From contig DAHUXL010000016.1 of assembly GCA_027307195.1 (NCBI GenBank), positions 1 to 64,000 of the forward strand: DNA of 64,000 bases, in the 5' to 3' direction. Shown here piece after piece: positions 49,973 to 60,341 of the stretch. The stretch comes from Rhodanobacter sp. (GTDB lineage: Bacteria; Pseudomonadota; Gammaproteobacteria; Xanthomonadales; Rhodanobacteraceae). Made by a program: the position numbers and the translations under genes. Position 1 is the stretch's first letter. Each line of letters opens with the position of its first letter. The notes under the pieces are model-generated. The model saw nothing but the letters and a program-made list of their open reading frames with translations, did not search any database and was not told where the DNA came from.

Positions 49973-50842
49973 ATGGCGCCGAAATATAATGCATCAGTTC
50001 GAGTGGAGCTTGTTCGCATGGATATTAATCCGGTAAATCGCAGTGCCATGATTAATATTGAAAGCATTCCCTTTGTGCGGCGAATGCTTGAGGCAAGGTA
50101 TGAGCGCCGTTTTCGTGCTCATGTGTCGCTGATGGAAAATCTTTATCGAGGTGTCTATTCCAGTTTTTCCGAGGCCGCGGCGAGCATACCGACGACGCGA
50201 CCGATGGGTTATGACAACAGCACCTCGGCTGAACTTTATCGTGATCGCACCCGCCGCGTTTTTCTGTATGACTATCCCATGATGCTTTGGCTGTCCCGGC
50301 TGTTTTCTGCCGGGAGCACCTCGGTGTTCGACCTGGGTGGCCATATCGGTATCGCCTACTATGCGTATCAGCGCTGCATCGATTATCCGGACACCCTCCG
50401 TTGGCAAGTGTCCGACGTGCCGGGGGTAAATGCAGCTGGTATGGCGTGGGCCGGGACCCATGATTCGCATAACCGCCTGACTTTCACAGCGAACCCTGCA
50501 GATGCTGACGGCACCGACATCCTGTTCGCTGCCGGATCCCTGCAGTATCTCGACTACACCTTGGCCGACCTGCTGGGTAGCCTGCGCAACCCGCCCACCC
50601 ATCTGCTGCTGAACTCGGTGCCGATCCATATGAGCACGTCCTATTTCACCGTGCAGAACATGGGTGTTACCTGCTGTCCCTACCGGATCACCTCGGAGCG
50701 CGAATTCATGGATGGATTGAAGGCGCTGGGTTATCGGTTGCAAGACCGCTGGGAGAACCCGGATCGCCGCTGCCTGATTCCCTTCCATCCTGCCCATTCG
50801 CTTGATCGCTACTACGGCTTCCACTTCAGCCGTGAGGCATGA
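49973..50842 (+). CDS. Putative methyltransferase, TIGR04325-like; start could be 50018
   Basis: GVYSSFSEAAASIPTTRPMGYDNSTSAELYRDRTRRVFLYDYPMMLWLSRLFSAGSTSVFDLGGHIGIAYYAYQRC...LLLNSVPIHMSTSYFTVQNMG. Confidence 0.78.
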   Translation: MAPKYNASVRVELVRMDINPVNRSAMINIESIPFVRRMLEARYERRFRAHVSLMENLYRGVYSSFSEAAASIPTTRPMGYDNSTSAELYRDRTRRVFLYDYPMMLWLSRLFSAGSTSVFDLGGHIGIAYYAYQRCIDYPDTLRWQVSDVPGVNAAGMAWAGTHDSHNRLTFTANPADADGTDILFAAGSLQYLDYTLADLLGSLRNPPTHLLLNSVPIHMSTSYFTVQNMGVTCCPYRITSEREFMDGLKALGYRLQDRWENPDRRCLIPFHPAHSLDRYYGFHFSREA

Positions 50843-50931
50843 GTCCGTGCGGGGTCCGCCATACCTTTCTTCCGTTGCGCGCATTTCGCACCGGTCACTG
50901 CCTGCCTGGTAGTCGATGGGCCGAGTCCTGT

Positions 50932-51873
50932 TCACTGCGACGACTCCCCATTTGCCACCGCTAGTTGCCGATGTACGCGTTGCCCAATACGCGCCAGTTT
51001 GCACTTGGCGTGATCCATCAAAACATTGCGCCCCACCGGACCTGGATGAAGACCTATACGACGCATTCGTGTGTTGAACCGATGCGCATCGGTCCACATG
51101 TCCGACTGCCGCGTGCGAAATGTGAGCGCCAGCGAAATCGAAAGCTCGGACCCCGTATGCACGCGATGCGGTGCGATAAAGGGATGATGCACGCCCAGCC
51201 CGGGTTGCAACGTGTACGTCACGGCCTTCGATTCAATCGAAGGCCTGTATGGCGGGCGACCGCCAGCGTGTGCAAGCAGCAAGTCCTTTTGCGCAGGAGT
51301 CATGATTTCGTTATCGGACGGGTCCCACAGATGCACCGTCTTGGTGCCACGGATCTGCAGCAGGAAATTCATCTCGCGATCCATGTGATACGGCGTGACT
51401 GAATTGCGGGTGGAAATAAAGATATACGTCGAGTACCAGCTGATCCACGGATCCAGCGAATCGATCTGCGCTGCGACCTCGGCCAGCATGCCTTCGATAA
51501 CCGGCCGAAATTCGGCGTCGAGTTCAGGATTGTTGATGCAGATATAAGCCTGCTTTTCCTCGAAGTGATCCAGCGTCTCCTCGAGGGTCAGCCCATGTTT
51601 GTAACGGTCATAGGAGGACTCGAGTTCGGCATCCCCGGGAATGTTCCCGATGCGATAGAGAATGCCCTCGGAAGGCATGCGTCGACATAGCGCGAACAGC
51701 TGCGCGAGTGAAAACGCGGGGTGTTCCGTCAGTCGATGTTCCAGCAGGAATGGCTTGCGGTTGTAGCAGGAGAGCAAGGTATCGGGTTCGAATTTGAGCA
51801 TCGGCGCCGCTTCTGCCCGGCCTTGCGCCAGGAGATCGGTGTATTGCCTTGCCGAAACGAATCTGCCGAGCAT
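50932..51873 (-). CDS. JmjC/cupin-like Fe(II)/2OG-oxygenase-type protein (copy 2)
   Basis: VTPYHMDREMNFLLQIRGTKTVHLWDPSDNEIM...HHPFIAPHRVHTG: same motif order as copy 1. Confidence 0.85.
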   Translation of the reverse strand: MLGRFVSARQYTDLLAQGRAEAAPMLKFEPDTLLSCYNRKPFLLEHRLTEHPAFSLAQLFALCRRMPSEGILYRIGNIPGDAELESSYDRYKHGLTLEETLDHFEEKQAYICINNPELDAEFRPVIEGMLAEVAAQIDSLDPWISWYSTYIFISTRNSVTPYHMDREMNFLLQIRGTKTVHLWDPSDNEIMTPAQKDLLLAHAGGRPPYRPSIESKAVTYTLQPGLGVHHPFIAPHRVHTGSELSISLALTFRTRQSDMWTDAHRFNTRMRRIGLHPGPVGRNVLMDHAKCKLARIGQRVHRQLAVANGESSQ

Positions 51874-51949
51874 GACGGCTCCATTACCTCTGTTGACTTC
51901 GACGGACCTGGTTACGCTATTGCAACTACTGGCGCACTTGCCATTCATC

Positions 51950-52741
51950 TCATCTGGACTGGAACGCGAACAACCACAGAATGGCGCCCTGGATGGGCGC
52001 GCCTGTCCAGCTGACGTTGTACGTCCCGGCGGTAGCGACCTGCTTGTACGCCACCGCGCACTGAACACCGCTGTTGTCGGGGAGTTTCAGGAAACTGTCG
52101 ATGACGCTGAAGCCATTGTTTGGTACGGCGGTCATGCGCGTTACTCCACCATCACCCCACCACAGCGCGACCAGCGTTGCCGGCCCGGTGGTGGTCACGC
52201 TGCCACTGGTCAACACGAGGCCGGTGGCGGCATAGTTTTGCGCAACGTCCTGCAGGACACCCGCTTGCCTGACTTCGATGAACGGCACGGAGATCTCTCC
52301 AACGGCATTGGCATTCTTGACAATGCTGACCGTGTGGTTCGGGCCACCTTTGGCTGATAGCGCGACATAGGCCTTGACGTTGAAACCGTCGTAGCCGTTG
52401 CCGTAGGTAACCGAAGGCCCCAGTTGCTTCCACTTGTTCGAATAGCTGTCGACCGGGCGCGCAGAGTTCCCGGAATAGCCGCCATTGAAAACGATCAGCG
52501 CACTGCCGCTGGGTTGTGTCGTGATCGGATCGGTGACGGCAGGGCTCGTGCCCATTCCTTCGGACTGGGCGAGCAGGGTGTGGTCGCCTAGCAAGGATGA
52601 GGGCTGCACCTGCGGGCGCGCATCGGTCGAGCCAATGATGGGGCTGGTCTGCGCACGCGAGATGGCGGACCCAGCAGCCAGCAGTGCGGCGATGGTGGTT
52701 CCGCGGCAACAGGCAGCAACGTAGTTGCGACAGCCGTGCAT
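51950..52741 (-). CDS. Secreted beta-rich hypothetical protein
   Basis: Signal peptide-like TTIAALLAAGSAISRA|Q; beta-strand-rich remainder; no recognised family, no PEP-CTERM tail. Confidence 0.65.
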   Translation of the reverse strand: MHGCRNYVAACCRGTTIAALLAAGSAISRAQTSPIIGSTDARPQVQPSSLLGDHTLLAQSEGMGTSPAVTDPITTQPSGSALIVFNGGYSGNSARPVDSYSNKWKQLGPSVTYGNGYDGFNVKAYVALSAKGGPNHTVSIVKNANAVGEISVPFIEVRQAGVLQDVAQNYAATGLVLTSGSVTTTGPATLVALWWGDGGVTRMTAVPNNGFSVIDSFLKLPDNSGVQCAVAYKQVATAGTYNVSWTGAPIQGAILWLFAFQSR

Positions 52742-52964
52742 GGAACAAATCCCCTCTCAGATATATGATATTGATAATTGGATCACACTAAGTCAAGCGT
52801 GAAATATGCTTGTGTCAAGCGATCCGGTTGACTTGGAGATAGAAGCCACAGGACAGGTTTGTATCGCCCGCTTGCCACCCTTTCCGGGTGCGGCAGCAGT
52901 CAGGTAATACTGGTGAGCTGGTCTTGCAAACGGCGGATCCATCAGCAACAAGGGGGAGCGTGAC

Positions 52965-53618
52965 TTGTCCAGCGAGACTGATTTTCTCGATCTGTACCGA
53001 CGGCTGAAGCTGAGCCCGGACTGCGGGTTGGATGAGTTCAAGCAGGCTTATCGCCGCCATGTATCCCTGTTGCATCCCGATCGCCGGGCAGGCGGTTACC
53101 TTGACGTACGCGCAGCCGAGATGTTGCAGCGGCTCACTGCCCAGTACAGCGCAGCGATGGAATTTCAGCGGCGTCATGGCCGTCTTCCAGGCGCGGCAGC
53201 TGCGCCCCGGATTGTTGCGCCGGAAGTCACGGCACGGATATCGCGCCCGCCGGAGCCCTCCATCGCGGCCCGGCGTTCGCACTCAAAGCTGCTCATCCTG
53301 GTGGCTGCAGCGGCGGCGAGTGTCCTGCTATGGAACATCGCTCCGCTGTCATTGTCGCCGGGAACTACGTCTGCAGACATTTCGGCGAACGAAGGCATGA
53401 GCCAGCCCGAGACAGCGGCGGCACCTGTCTTGTCGTTGGGCATGTCGCCAGAAAACGTGCGCGCCATCGAGGGTGACCCCATAGTTATCCACGATGGTCG
53501 TTGGGAGTACGGGCCATCGTGGATCAGTTTCGACCATGACGAAGTAGTCGATTGGTACAGCTCGCCACTGCATTCACTCAAGACCACCGGTAGCCACCCG
53601 CCGAACAGGCGGCCCTAG
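52965..53618 (+). CDS. Membrane-anchored J-domain protein (TTG start)
   Basis: LDLYRRLKLSPDCGLDEFKQAYRRHVSLLHPDRRAGG: J-domain with HPD; central TM LLILVAAAAASVLLWNIAPL; RBS AGGGGGAG. Confidence 0.75.
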   Translation: MSSETDFLDLYRRLKLSPDCGLDEFKQAYRRHVSLLHPDRRAGGYLDVRAAEMLQRLTAQYSAAMEFQRRHGRLPGAAAAPRIVAPEVTARISRPPEPSIAARRSHSKLLILVAAAAASVLLWNIAPLSLSPGTTSADISANEGMSQPETAAAPVLSLGMSPENVRAIEGDPIVIHDGRWEYGPSWISFDHDEVVDWYSSPLHSLKTTGSHPPNRRP

Positions 53619-55015
53619 CGCGCGCCGCGGCCGAACAGTACGACCTCGACTGTTTCGATCAAGATCACCATATCCAGCAGGAGATTGTGGTTCTTGACAT
53701 AGAACAAGTCGTATCGAAGTTTTTCGGCGGCATCCTCTACCGAGGCACCATACGGATAGCTCAATTGAGCCCAGCCAGCGAGACCCGGCTTCAGGCTGTG
53801 CCGCAGGCCGTAGTAGCGGATCTTCGTCGTCAGATCAGCGACGAACTGCGGACGCTCGGGACGAGGGCCGACAATGCTCATCTCGCCCTTGAATACGTTC
53901 CAGAGCTGCGGCAGTTCATCGAATCGCAACTTGCGACATATGCGACCGACGCGGGTAACCCGGTCATCATCCTTGCTGGCCCAGCGTGCCGCACCGTCGC
54001 ATTCGGCATCCGTGCGCATGCTCCGGAACTTGAGCAACCAGAACGTCTTGTTGTGCTCGCCGACCCGCTCCTGGCGATAGAGGATCGGCTGGCCGGGGCC
54101 GGATTCGAGGCGAATCGCCAGTGCCGTCAGCAGCATCAATGGCCAGCAGAGCAGCAGGATCAGCATTGCTGCAACCAGGTCGAAACACCGCTTGCCCAGC
54201 AGATGCAGTGGCGTGGCATTGAAGCCATGCGAGAAAACCAGCCACGACGGGTCAAGCAGCGACAGCTGCAAGCGCCCCGATTCGCGTTCGAAAAACGTGG
54301 TCAGGTCGGTAATGGTGGTGCCCGATTGCCGGCACTCAAGCAGCTCGGCCATTGGCAATGCGCCGCGGCGGTCATCGACGCCAACCACGATCTCATCGAT
54401 CTTCTCGTGCTTGACCAGAGTGTGCAGCGGCATGTTCGGGCACAGGACCAGATGGTCCGGAACAATCACCGGCTCATTCTGGCAGCGAATGTAGCCCACG
54501 ATGCTGAAGCTGTGCCGATCCGAGCGCCGACGCATCCCATTGTGGATCTGCGCCGCGCGTTGGCCCGCACCCAATATCATTACGCGCCGCTTGAATGCCT
54601 CGATATCGACCAGGCGCATGAAGAGCACGTGGAAAGCTGCCACCGCCACGAATCCAGACACCAGCGCGATGCCCAGCACGCCGCGGCCGACGTAGGACTG
54701 CGGTATGAAGTAATACCCGATGGCAAGCCCGACGCCGCCAAGAACAAACGCCACCGCCTGTCGCGCCAGCAGGCCAAGCAAGCCCGTGCGCAGATGCGTC
54801 CGATATATGCCGAGCGCAGCCATGCCGAGAAAGATGGCGGTGGCGAATATCAGCGAGCGCAGCGTCAGGTGGCGCGAGAATGCGGCCAGTTCGTCAGGAT
54901 CGCGGAAGTAGCGCAGATGCATGGCCATGCTCAGCGATGCTGCAAGTAGCAGCCACTCGCACAGGCCAAGCAACAGGATCAGCCGCGAGATCCGCAGTCG
55001 TAGAAAACCAAACAT
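53615..55015 (-). CDS. Priming sugar phosphotransferase (polyprenyl glycosylphosphotransferase, PEP-CTERM EPS type)
   Basis: GKRCFDLVAAMLILLLCWPLMLLTALAIRLESGPGQPILYRQERVGEHNKTFWLLKFRSMRTDAE...LRFDELPQLWNVFKGEMSIVGPRPERPQFV. Confidence 0.95.
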   Translation of the reverse strand: MFGFLRLRISRLILLLGLCEWLLLAASLSMAMHLRYFRDPDELAAFSRHLTLRSLIFATAIFLGMAALGIYRTHLRTGLLGLLARQAVAFVLGGVGLAIGYYFIPQSYVGRGVLGIALVSGFVAVAAFHVLFMRLVDIEAFKRRVMILGAGQRAAQIHNGMRRRSDRHSFSIVGYIRCQNEPVIVPDHLVLCPNMPLHTLVKHEKIDEIVVGVDDRRGALPMAELLECRQSGTTITDLTTFFERESGRLQLSLLDPSWLVFSHGFNATPLHLLGKRCFDLVAAMLILLLCWPLMLLTALAIRLESGPGQPILYRQERVGEHNKTFWLLKFRSMRTDAECDGAARWASKDDDRVTRVGRICRKLRFDELPQLWNVFKGEMSIVGPRPERPQFVADLTTKIRYYGLRHSLKPGLAGWAQLSYPYGASVEDAAEKLRYDLFYVKNHNLLLDMVILIETVEVVLFGRGAR

Positions 55016-55107
55016 GAGCCTTCCCCCTTGAGATCCGTCCCAGCTTCCATCCAACCGATCAGGAGGGTGATTTAAATACGACCGATCAAAAATGACAAGC
55101 ACTTTTT

Positions 55108-55113
55108 ATTATA
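55108..55113 (-). promoter_or_regulatory. TATAAT -10 hexamer (minus) in AT-rich leader of the priming transferase gene
   Basis: Minus strand GGACAAATATAATAAAAAG about 90 bp before the start codon; -35 weak. Confidence 0.4.
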
Positions 55114-55298
55114 TTTGTCCAGCAAAATATGTTCACAATGCGATACATATCTCACAAATGTTACAGACACCTGCACAGCAAAGCCGTTTGCCCGGCTCAA
55201 ATGCGCTCGGAATGCGGCACTGGTCGGCTGGTGGTGCTTTTCTTGGCAGCGAGCGCTGCCCCGGCTAACAGAGCCAGTGACGACGGGGCTGGACTGGT

Positions 55299-56081
55299 TC
55301 AGTCCGCGGCAGGCTCCGGAGCCTTGTCCAGCCAATGCAGGCGGCTTGTCACGATCGTGGCGGGTACGGCCAGCGCGCCGACCAAGCCGTCAGGCAACGG
55401 TTCGAGATCGAGTACGCGACAAGGAGCCTGATCCGGGACCGAAGCTGGCGGCATGACCAGCCCGCTGCTCATCGTCGACATCAGCGAGGGGTCTTCATTG
55501 AGGCCGACGCCGAATGCCTTGAGCAACGCTTCCTTGCGTGTCCAGAGTTTCAGCAACCCGGTTTCACGCGCCTTCGTGGGCAGCCGCGCCAGGTCGGCCA
55601 TCTCGGCCGGCGTGCATATGAGCGGCATCAATTCATCCAACGTCATCCGTGCTGGTGAGCGTTCGATATCGACGCCGACAGTCACGTCAGCGCAGACCGC
55701 GATCGCCACCCAACTGCCACTGTGACTCAGGCTGGTCGCATATCCGGTGCCGCGCAAGCGCGGTTGTCCGGCAGGTGTGCTGCCCAGAGGAACGTGAGTT
55801 GCTTCCATGCCAAGACATATGCCAAGAGCCGCGTGCCACAGCGCATGCGCCAGCACATACGTGACGCGGTCGTGTTCGAAGCGGAACCGCGCCGCGCGCG
55901 CTAGCTCGCCGACATCGAGCAGGCGCTCCGCTGACACAGCGTAAGTCGCCCATGCGGAGCTGTCGCACAACAGCACGCAGGCCTCGCCGGCAGCCGGGCC
56001 AGTGAAGCTGCCATGTGCCAAGACGCCCCACGCTGCCTGCGTGAAATCACGCGGCGTAGGGTGGCGATCAAGGTACGGCAT
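55299..56081 (-). CDS. 4'-phosphopantetheinyl transferase, Sfp type
   Basis: TSLSHSGSWVAIAVCADVTVGVDIERSPARM...LLKLWTRKEALLKAFGVGL: VGVDIE and WTRKEALLKAFG motifs. Confidence 0.93.
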   Translation of the reverse strand: MPYLDRHPTPRDFTQAAWGVLAHGSFTGPAAGEACVLLCDSSAWATYAVSAERLLDVGELARAARFRFEHDRVTYVLAHALWHAALGICLGMEATHVPLGSTPAGQPRLRGTGYATSLSHSGSWVAIAVCADVTVGVDIERSPARMTLDELMPLICTPAEMADLARLPTKARETGLLKLWTRKEALLKAFGVGLNEDPSLMSTMSSGLVMPPASVPDQAPCRVLDLEPLPDGLVGALAVPATIVTSRLHWLDKAPEPAAD

Positions 56082-57747
56082 GGCTGCATTCGGAATGCAG
56101 CAGAGCGCGCAGATTCTCTGCCAGACGCAAGCTCAAGGCGACAATGGTGAACGTCGGGAATGCCCAGCCTCCCGTGGGGAAGACCGAGCTGCCGGCAATA
56201 TGCAGGTTGTCGATGCCATGCACCCGGCAGTGGCGATCGACCACGCCCTGTTCCGGATTGTCGGACATTCGCGTCGTGCCCAGATGATGCGCCGTGCCGT
56301 GTACTTGCGGGGTTGCATCGATATTACCGCTGAGCCACGGGTCGAGCTGAAACGTTCCGCCACATGCGCCCGCAAGCTCGCTGCCGAAAAGCGTAGCGGC
56401 GGTTCGGTAGGTATGCCGATCGAGTGGAGTAAGTCGCCAGTCCACGCAGACCTTGCGCTTTCCCAGGGCATCAACCTCGGTGCCCAGGGTGATACGACTG
56501 TCCGGATTGGGTGCCTGTTCGAAAAATCCGATCAGATCGACCTGCTTGCTCTTCACGGTCGGCTTGTCGACCAGCCGGTGCGCGAATGCCTTGACGATGT
56601 CGCCCACGCCCAAGCCCAGTCGCAAGGCCAGCATGCCAATGCTTTCCTTGGTTGCCGTTGTGTCAGAGCTGCTGGGCGGCCCATTTTCCAGTGCCTTACA
56701 TAACCGCGCCTCCAGCATCGAACCTTCGTCCAGCACTGGCGGGCGCAATGCCGCGCGAAAGTCGCGCAAGGCTTGTATCCCCTTGGGCACGGCTCCTTCC
56801 ACCGCGAACGGATGGACACGTCCGCTAAGAAGCTGGTGTGTTCGCTGGACTTCGCTAGACAGGCCTATCTCGGGAGATGCGGGTGCTCGGCCTTTGCCAA
56901 GATTCCGGTCGTAGGGGCGGGTGAGGCGATCGGGCGTGTCCGTCACGACGGTGCCCAATCTACCGCTAGGATGATCCATGAAGTAGCGCCCCACCAGATC
57001 CCGATCGTTGCCAAGTCCGTGCGAGACGACGGAGTCAGACAACAACAGCAGACGTGCATTTTCGATTCCACCCGAAGCAAGCACATAGTGTCGTGCGCAT
57101 ACCACACCCGTGCGCCCATCGAGCGCGCCAATGCGCGCCTGAGAGACAGCGGAGCCAGCGGGGAAGGGCACCAGTTCGAGGAGATTGGCGTGCAGCAGGA
57201 CCTTGATGTTCGTGGCCTGGTCGAGCTCATCCCGATACGTCTGGCCGAACAGAATCGGGCTGCGGGCAAAGACCTGATTGACCAGCTTGTCGGCATCGAG
57301 GGCGAGCGGTGGACGCGCCAGCGGACTGAGGAACGAGCCATCGGCAAAGTCATGCGAGTCGAGATGGCAATAGGATCGCGCGCTCGCGTAATACGGCTCG
57401 AGGTCATCGTACGAAAGTGGCCAGCCGCTATGCGGAACCCAGTCCCGATGGCTCATGTCATGCCGGCCCAATGGTATGCAGCCGCCACCCCAGAGGGTGC
57501 AACTGCCGCCGAATACCCGCATGCGGGACGTGCCGGGGTCAAACGGGGGGCAACCGACCGAAGTGCCTTCGTACAGGGCCTGGTTCCTTTCCTCCCCGGA
57601 GAGTCCGCCGCTTTCGACGAGGCATACGCTTATCGATGTCCCGATGAACGTGCGTGCGATGGCAATACCGGCCGCACCCGCGCCAACAATGCACAGGTCT
57701 GCCTCCACATCGGCCGGAGTCGCCCCATCCAGATAGTCGATGATCAT
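56068..57747 (-). CDS. GMC-family FAD oxidoreductase
   Basis: ADLCIVGAGAAGIAIARTFIGTSISVCLVESGG; ASGGIENARLLLLSDS; GTAHHLGTTRMSDNPEQGVVDRHCRVHGIDNLHIAGSSVFPTGG. Confidence 0.92.
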   Translation of the reverse strand: MIIDYLDGATPADVEADLCIVGAGAAGIAIARTFIGTSISVCLVESGGLSGEERNQALYEGTSVGCPPFDPGTSRMRVFGGSCTLWGGGCIPLGRHDMSHRDWVPHSGWPLSYDDLEPYYASARSYCHLDSHDFADGSFLSPLARPPLALDADKLVNQVFARSPILFGQTYRDELDQATNIKVLLHANLLELVPFPAGSAVSQARIGALDGRTGVVCARHYVLASGGIENARLLLLSDSVVSHGLGNDRDLVGRYFMDHPSGRLGTVVTDTPDRLTRPYDRNLGKGRAPASPEIGLSSEVQRTHQLLSGRVHPFAVEGAVPKGIQALRDFRAALRPPVLDEGSMLEARLCKALENGPPSSSDTTATKESIGMLALRLGLGVGDIVKAFAHRLVDKPTVKSKQVDLIGFFEQAPNPDSRITLGTEVDALGKRKVCVDWRLTPLDRHTYRTAATLFGSELAGACGGTFQLDPWLSGNIDATPQVHGTAHHLGTTRMSDNPEQGVVDRHCRVHGIDNLHIAGSSVFPTGGWAFPTFTIVALSLRLAENLRALLHSECSHAVP

Positions 57748-57832
57748 TCCGCATCCCCCAAACGCCCACGCCATGATTTCGTTGTGTCATTTCAACGTTG
57801 AATCATCGTGCCTTGGCATTCGAGGCATGCCA

Positions 57833-58843
57833 CTACACGTTGTAATACTCGCGGTACCAGTTCACGAAGTTGGCGATGCCCGTGTCTACCGAAACCTTGG
57901 GCGCATACCCGACCGCACGGATCAGTTCCGACACATCCGCCTCGGTATCGGGTACGTCGCCCGCCTGCAAGGGCAGCATTTCCATCTGCGCCTTGCGGCC
58001 GAGACATTGCTCCAATACCTCGATGTAGCGCAACAACTCCACCGGCTCTGCATTGCCGATGTTATACAGCCGGTAAGGTGCGACGCCGCTGCTGGCCGGA
58101 TCGGGGGCATTCCCATTCCAGCGGTCGTCCTTGCCCGGCAGGGTATCCAGCGCGCGGATCACGCCTTCCACGATGTCGTCCACGTACGTAAAGCTGCGCT
58201 TGTGTCGACCATGATTGAACACCTTGATCGGCTCGCCGGCCAGAATCGCCTTGGTAAACAGGAACAGCGCCATATCCGGGCGACCCCACGGGCCGTAGAC
58301 CGTGAAGAAGCGCAGCCCCGTGCACGGGATGCCGTACAGATGCGCATAACTGTGCGCCATCTGCTCGTTGGCTTTCTTGGAGGCGGCGTAGAGGGTCAGC
58401 GGGTGTTCGGTGGATTGATGCTCGGAAAACGGCATCGCGGTGTTGGCGCCATACACCGAACTGGTGGAAGCGAATACCAGGTGTTCCACATCGTGCTGGC
58501 GGCAACCTTCCAGAACATGCAGAAAACCGGTGACGTTGCTGGCCACGTAGATATGCGGATTTTCGGCGGCGTAGCGCACGCCAGCCTGTGCCGCCAGATT
58601 GATCACTCGCTGCGGCTTGTGCGAGGCGAAGGCGCTTTCCACGGCCACGCGATCGGCCAGGTCGGCATGGATATGCGTATAGCGCGGGTGGGTCATGAAA
58701 CGCGCCAGCCGCGCCTTCTTCAGGTTGACGTCGTAGTAGTCATTGAGGCTGTCGAAACCGATGACCTCATCGCCGCGCTCAAGCAGTTTCAGCGCGACAT
58801 GTGAACCGATGAAACCGGCGGTACCGGTAACGAGCACTTTCAT
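57833..58843 (-). CDS. UDP-glucuronate 4-epimerase-like NAD-dependent epimerase
   Basis: [88 protein letters not shown]. Confidence 0.93.
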   Translation of the reverse strand: MKVLVTGTAGFIGSHVALKLLERGDEVIGFDSLNDYYDVNLKKARLARFMTHPRYTHIHADLADRVAVESAFASHKPQRVINLAAQAGVRYAAENPHIYVASNVTGFLHVLEGCRQHDVEHLVFASTSSVYGANTAMPFSEHQSTEHPLTLYAASKKANEQMAHSYAHLYGIPCTGLRFFTVYGPWGRPDMALFLFTKAILAGEPIKVFNHGRHKRSFTYVDDIVEGVIRALDTLPGKDDRWNGNAPDPASSGVAPYRLYNIGNAEPVELLRYIEVLEQCLGRKAQMEMLPLQAGDVPDTEADVSELIRAVGYAPKVSVDTGIANFVNWYREYYNV

Positions 58844-58858
58844 GGCATGAAATCCTGT

Positions 58859-60136
<1,278 letters not shown>

Positions 60137-60341
60137 ACGGTCATCCTGGTCGTTTCAGATAGATGCCCGCTGTGGCAGGTCATTCCGGTTGACGAAAATA
60201 CTGAATCAACTGCATTTGCCAATCAACGTCCCGATGACAAGCCGACAGAAGTCAGCAACCGTGAAAGCGTGTCTGATGGCCAGCGCAGCATCACACATTG
60301 GGTCCAATAATTGGATATCCGGTCAGCCTCTCGGTGTCCGG

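Noticed and set aside
52742-52800. Possible sigma-70 promoter and CRP-like site before the secreted protein
   Set aside because: TTGACT is present but -10 spacing is poor, and the CRP-like TGTGATCCAATTATCA has only 3/5 matches in the second half-site.
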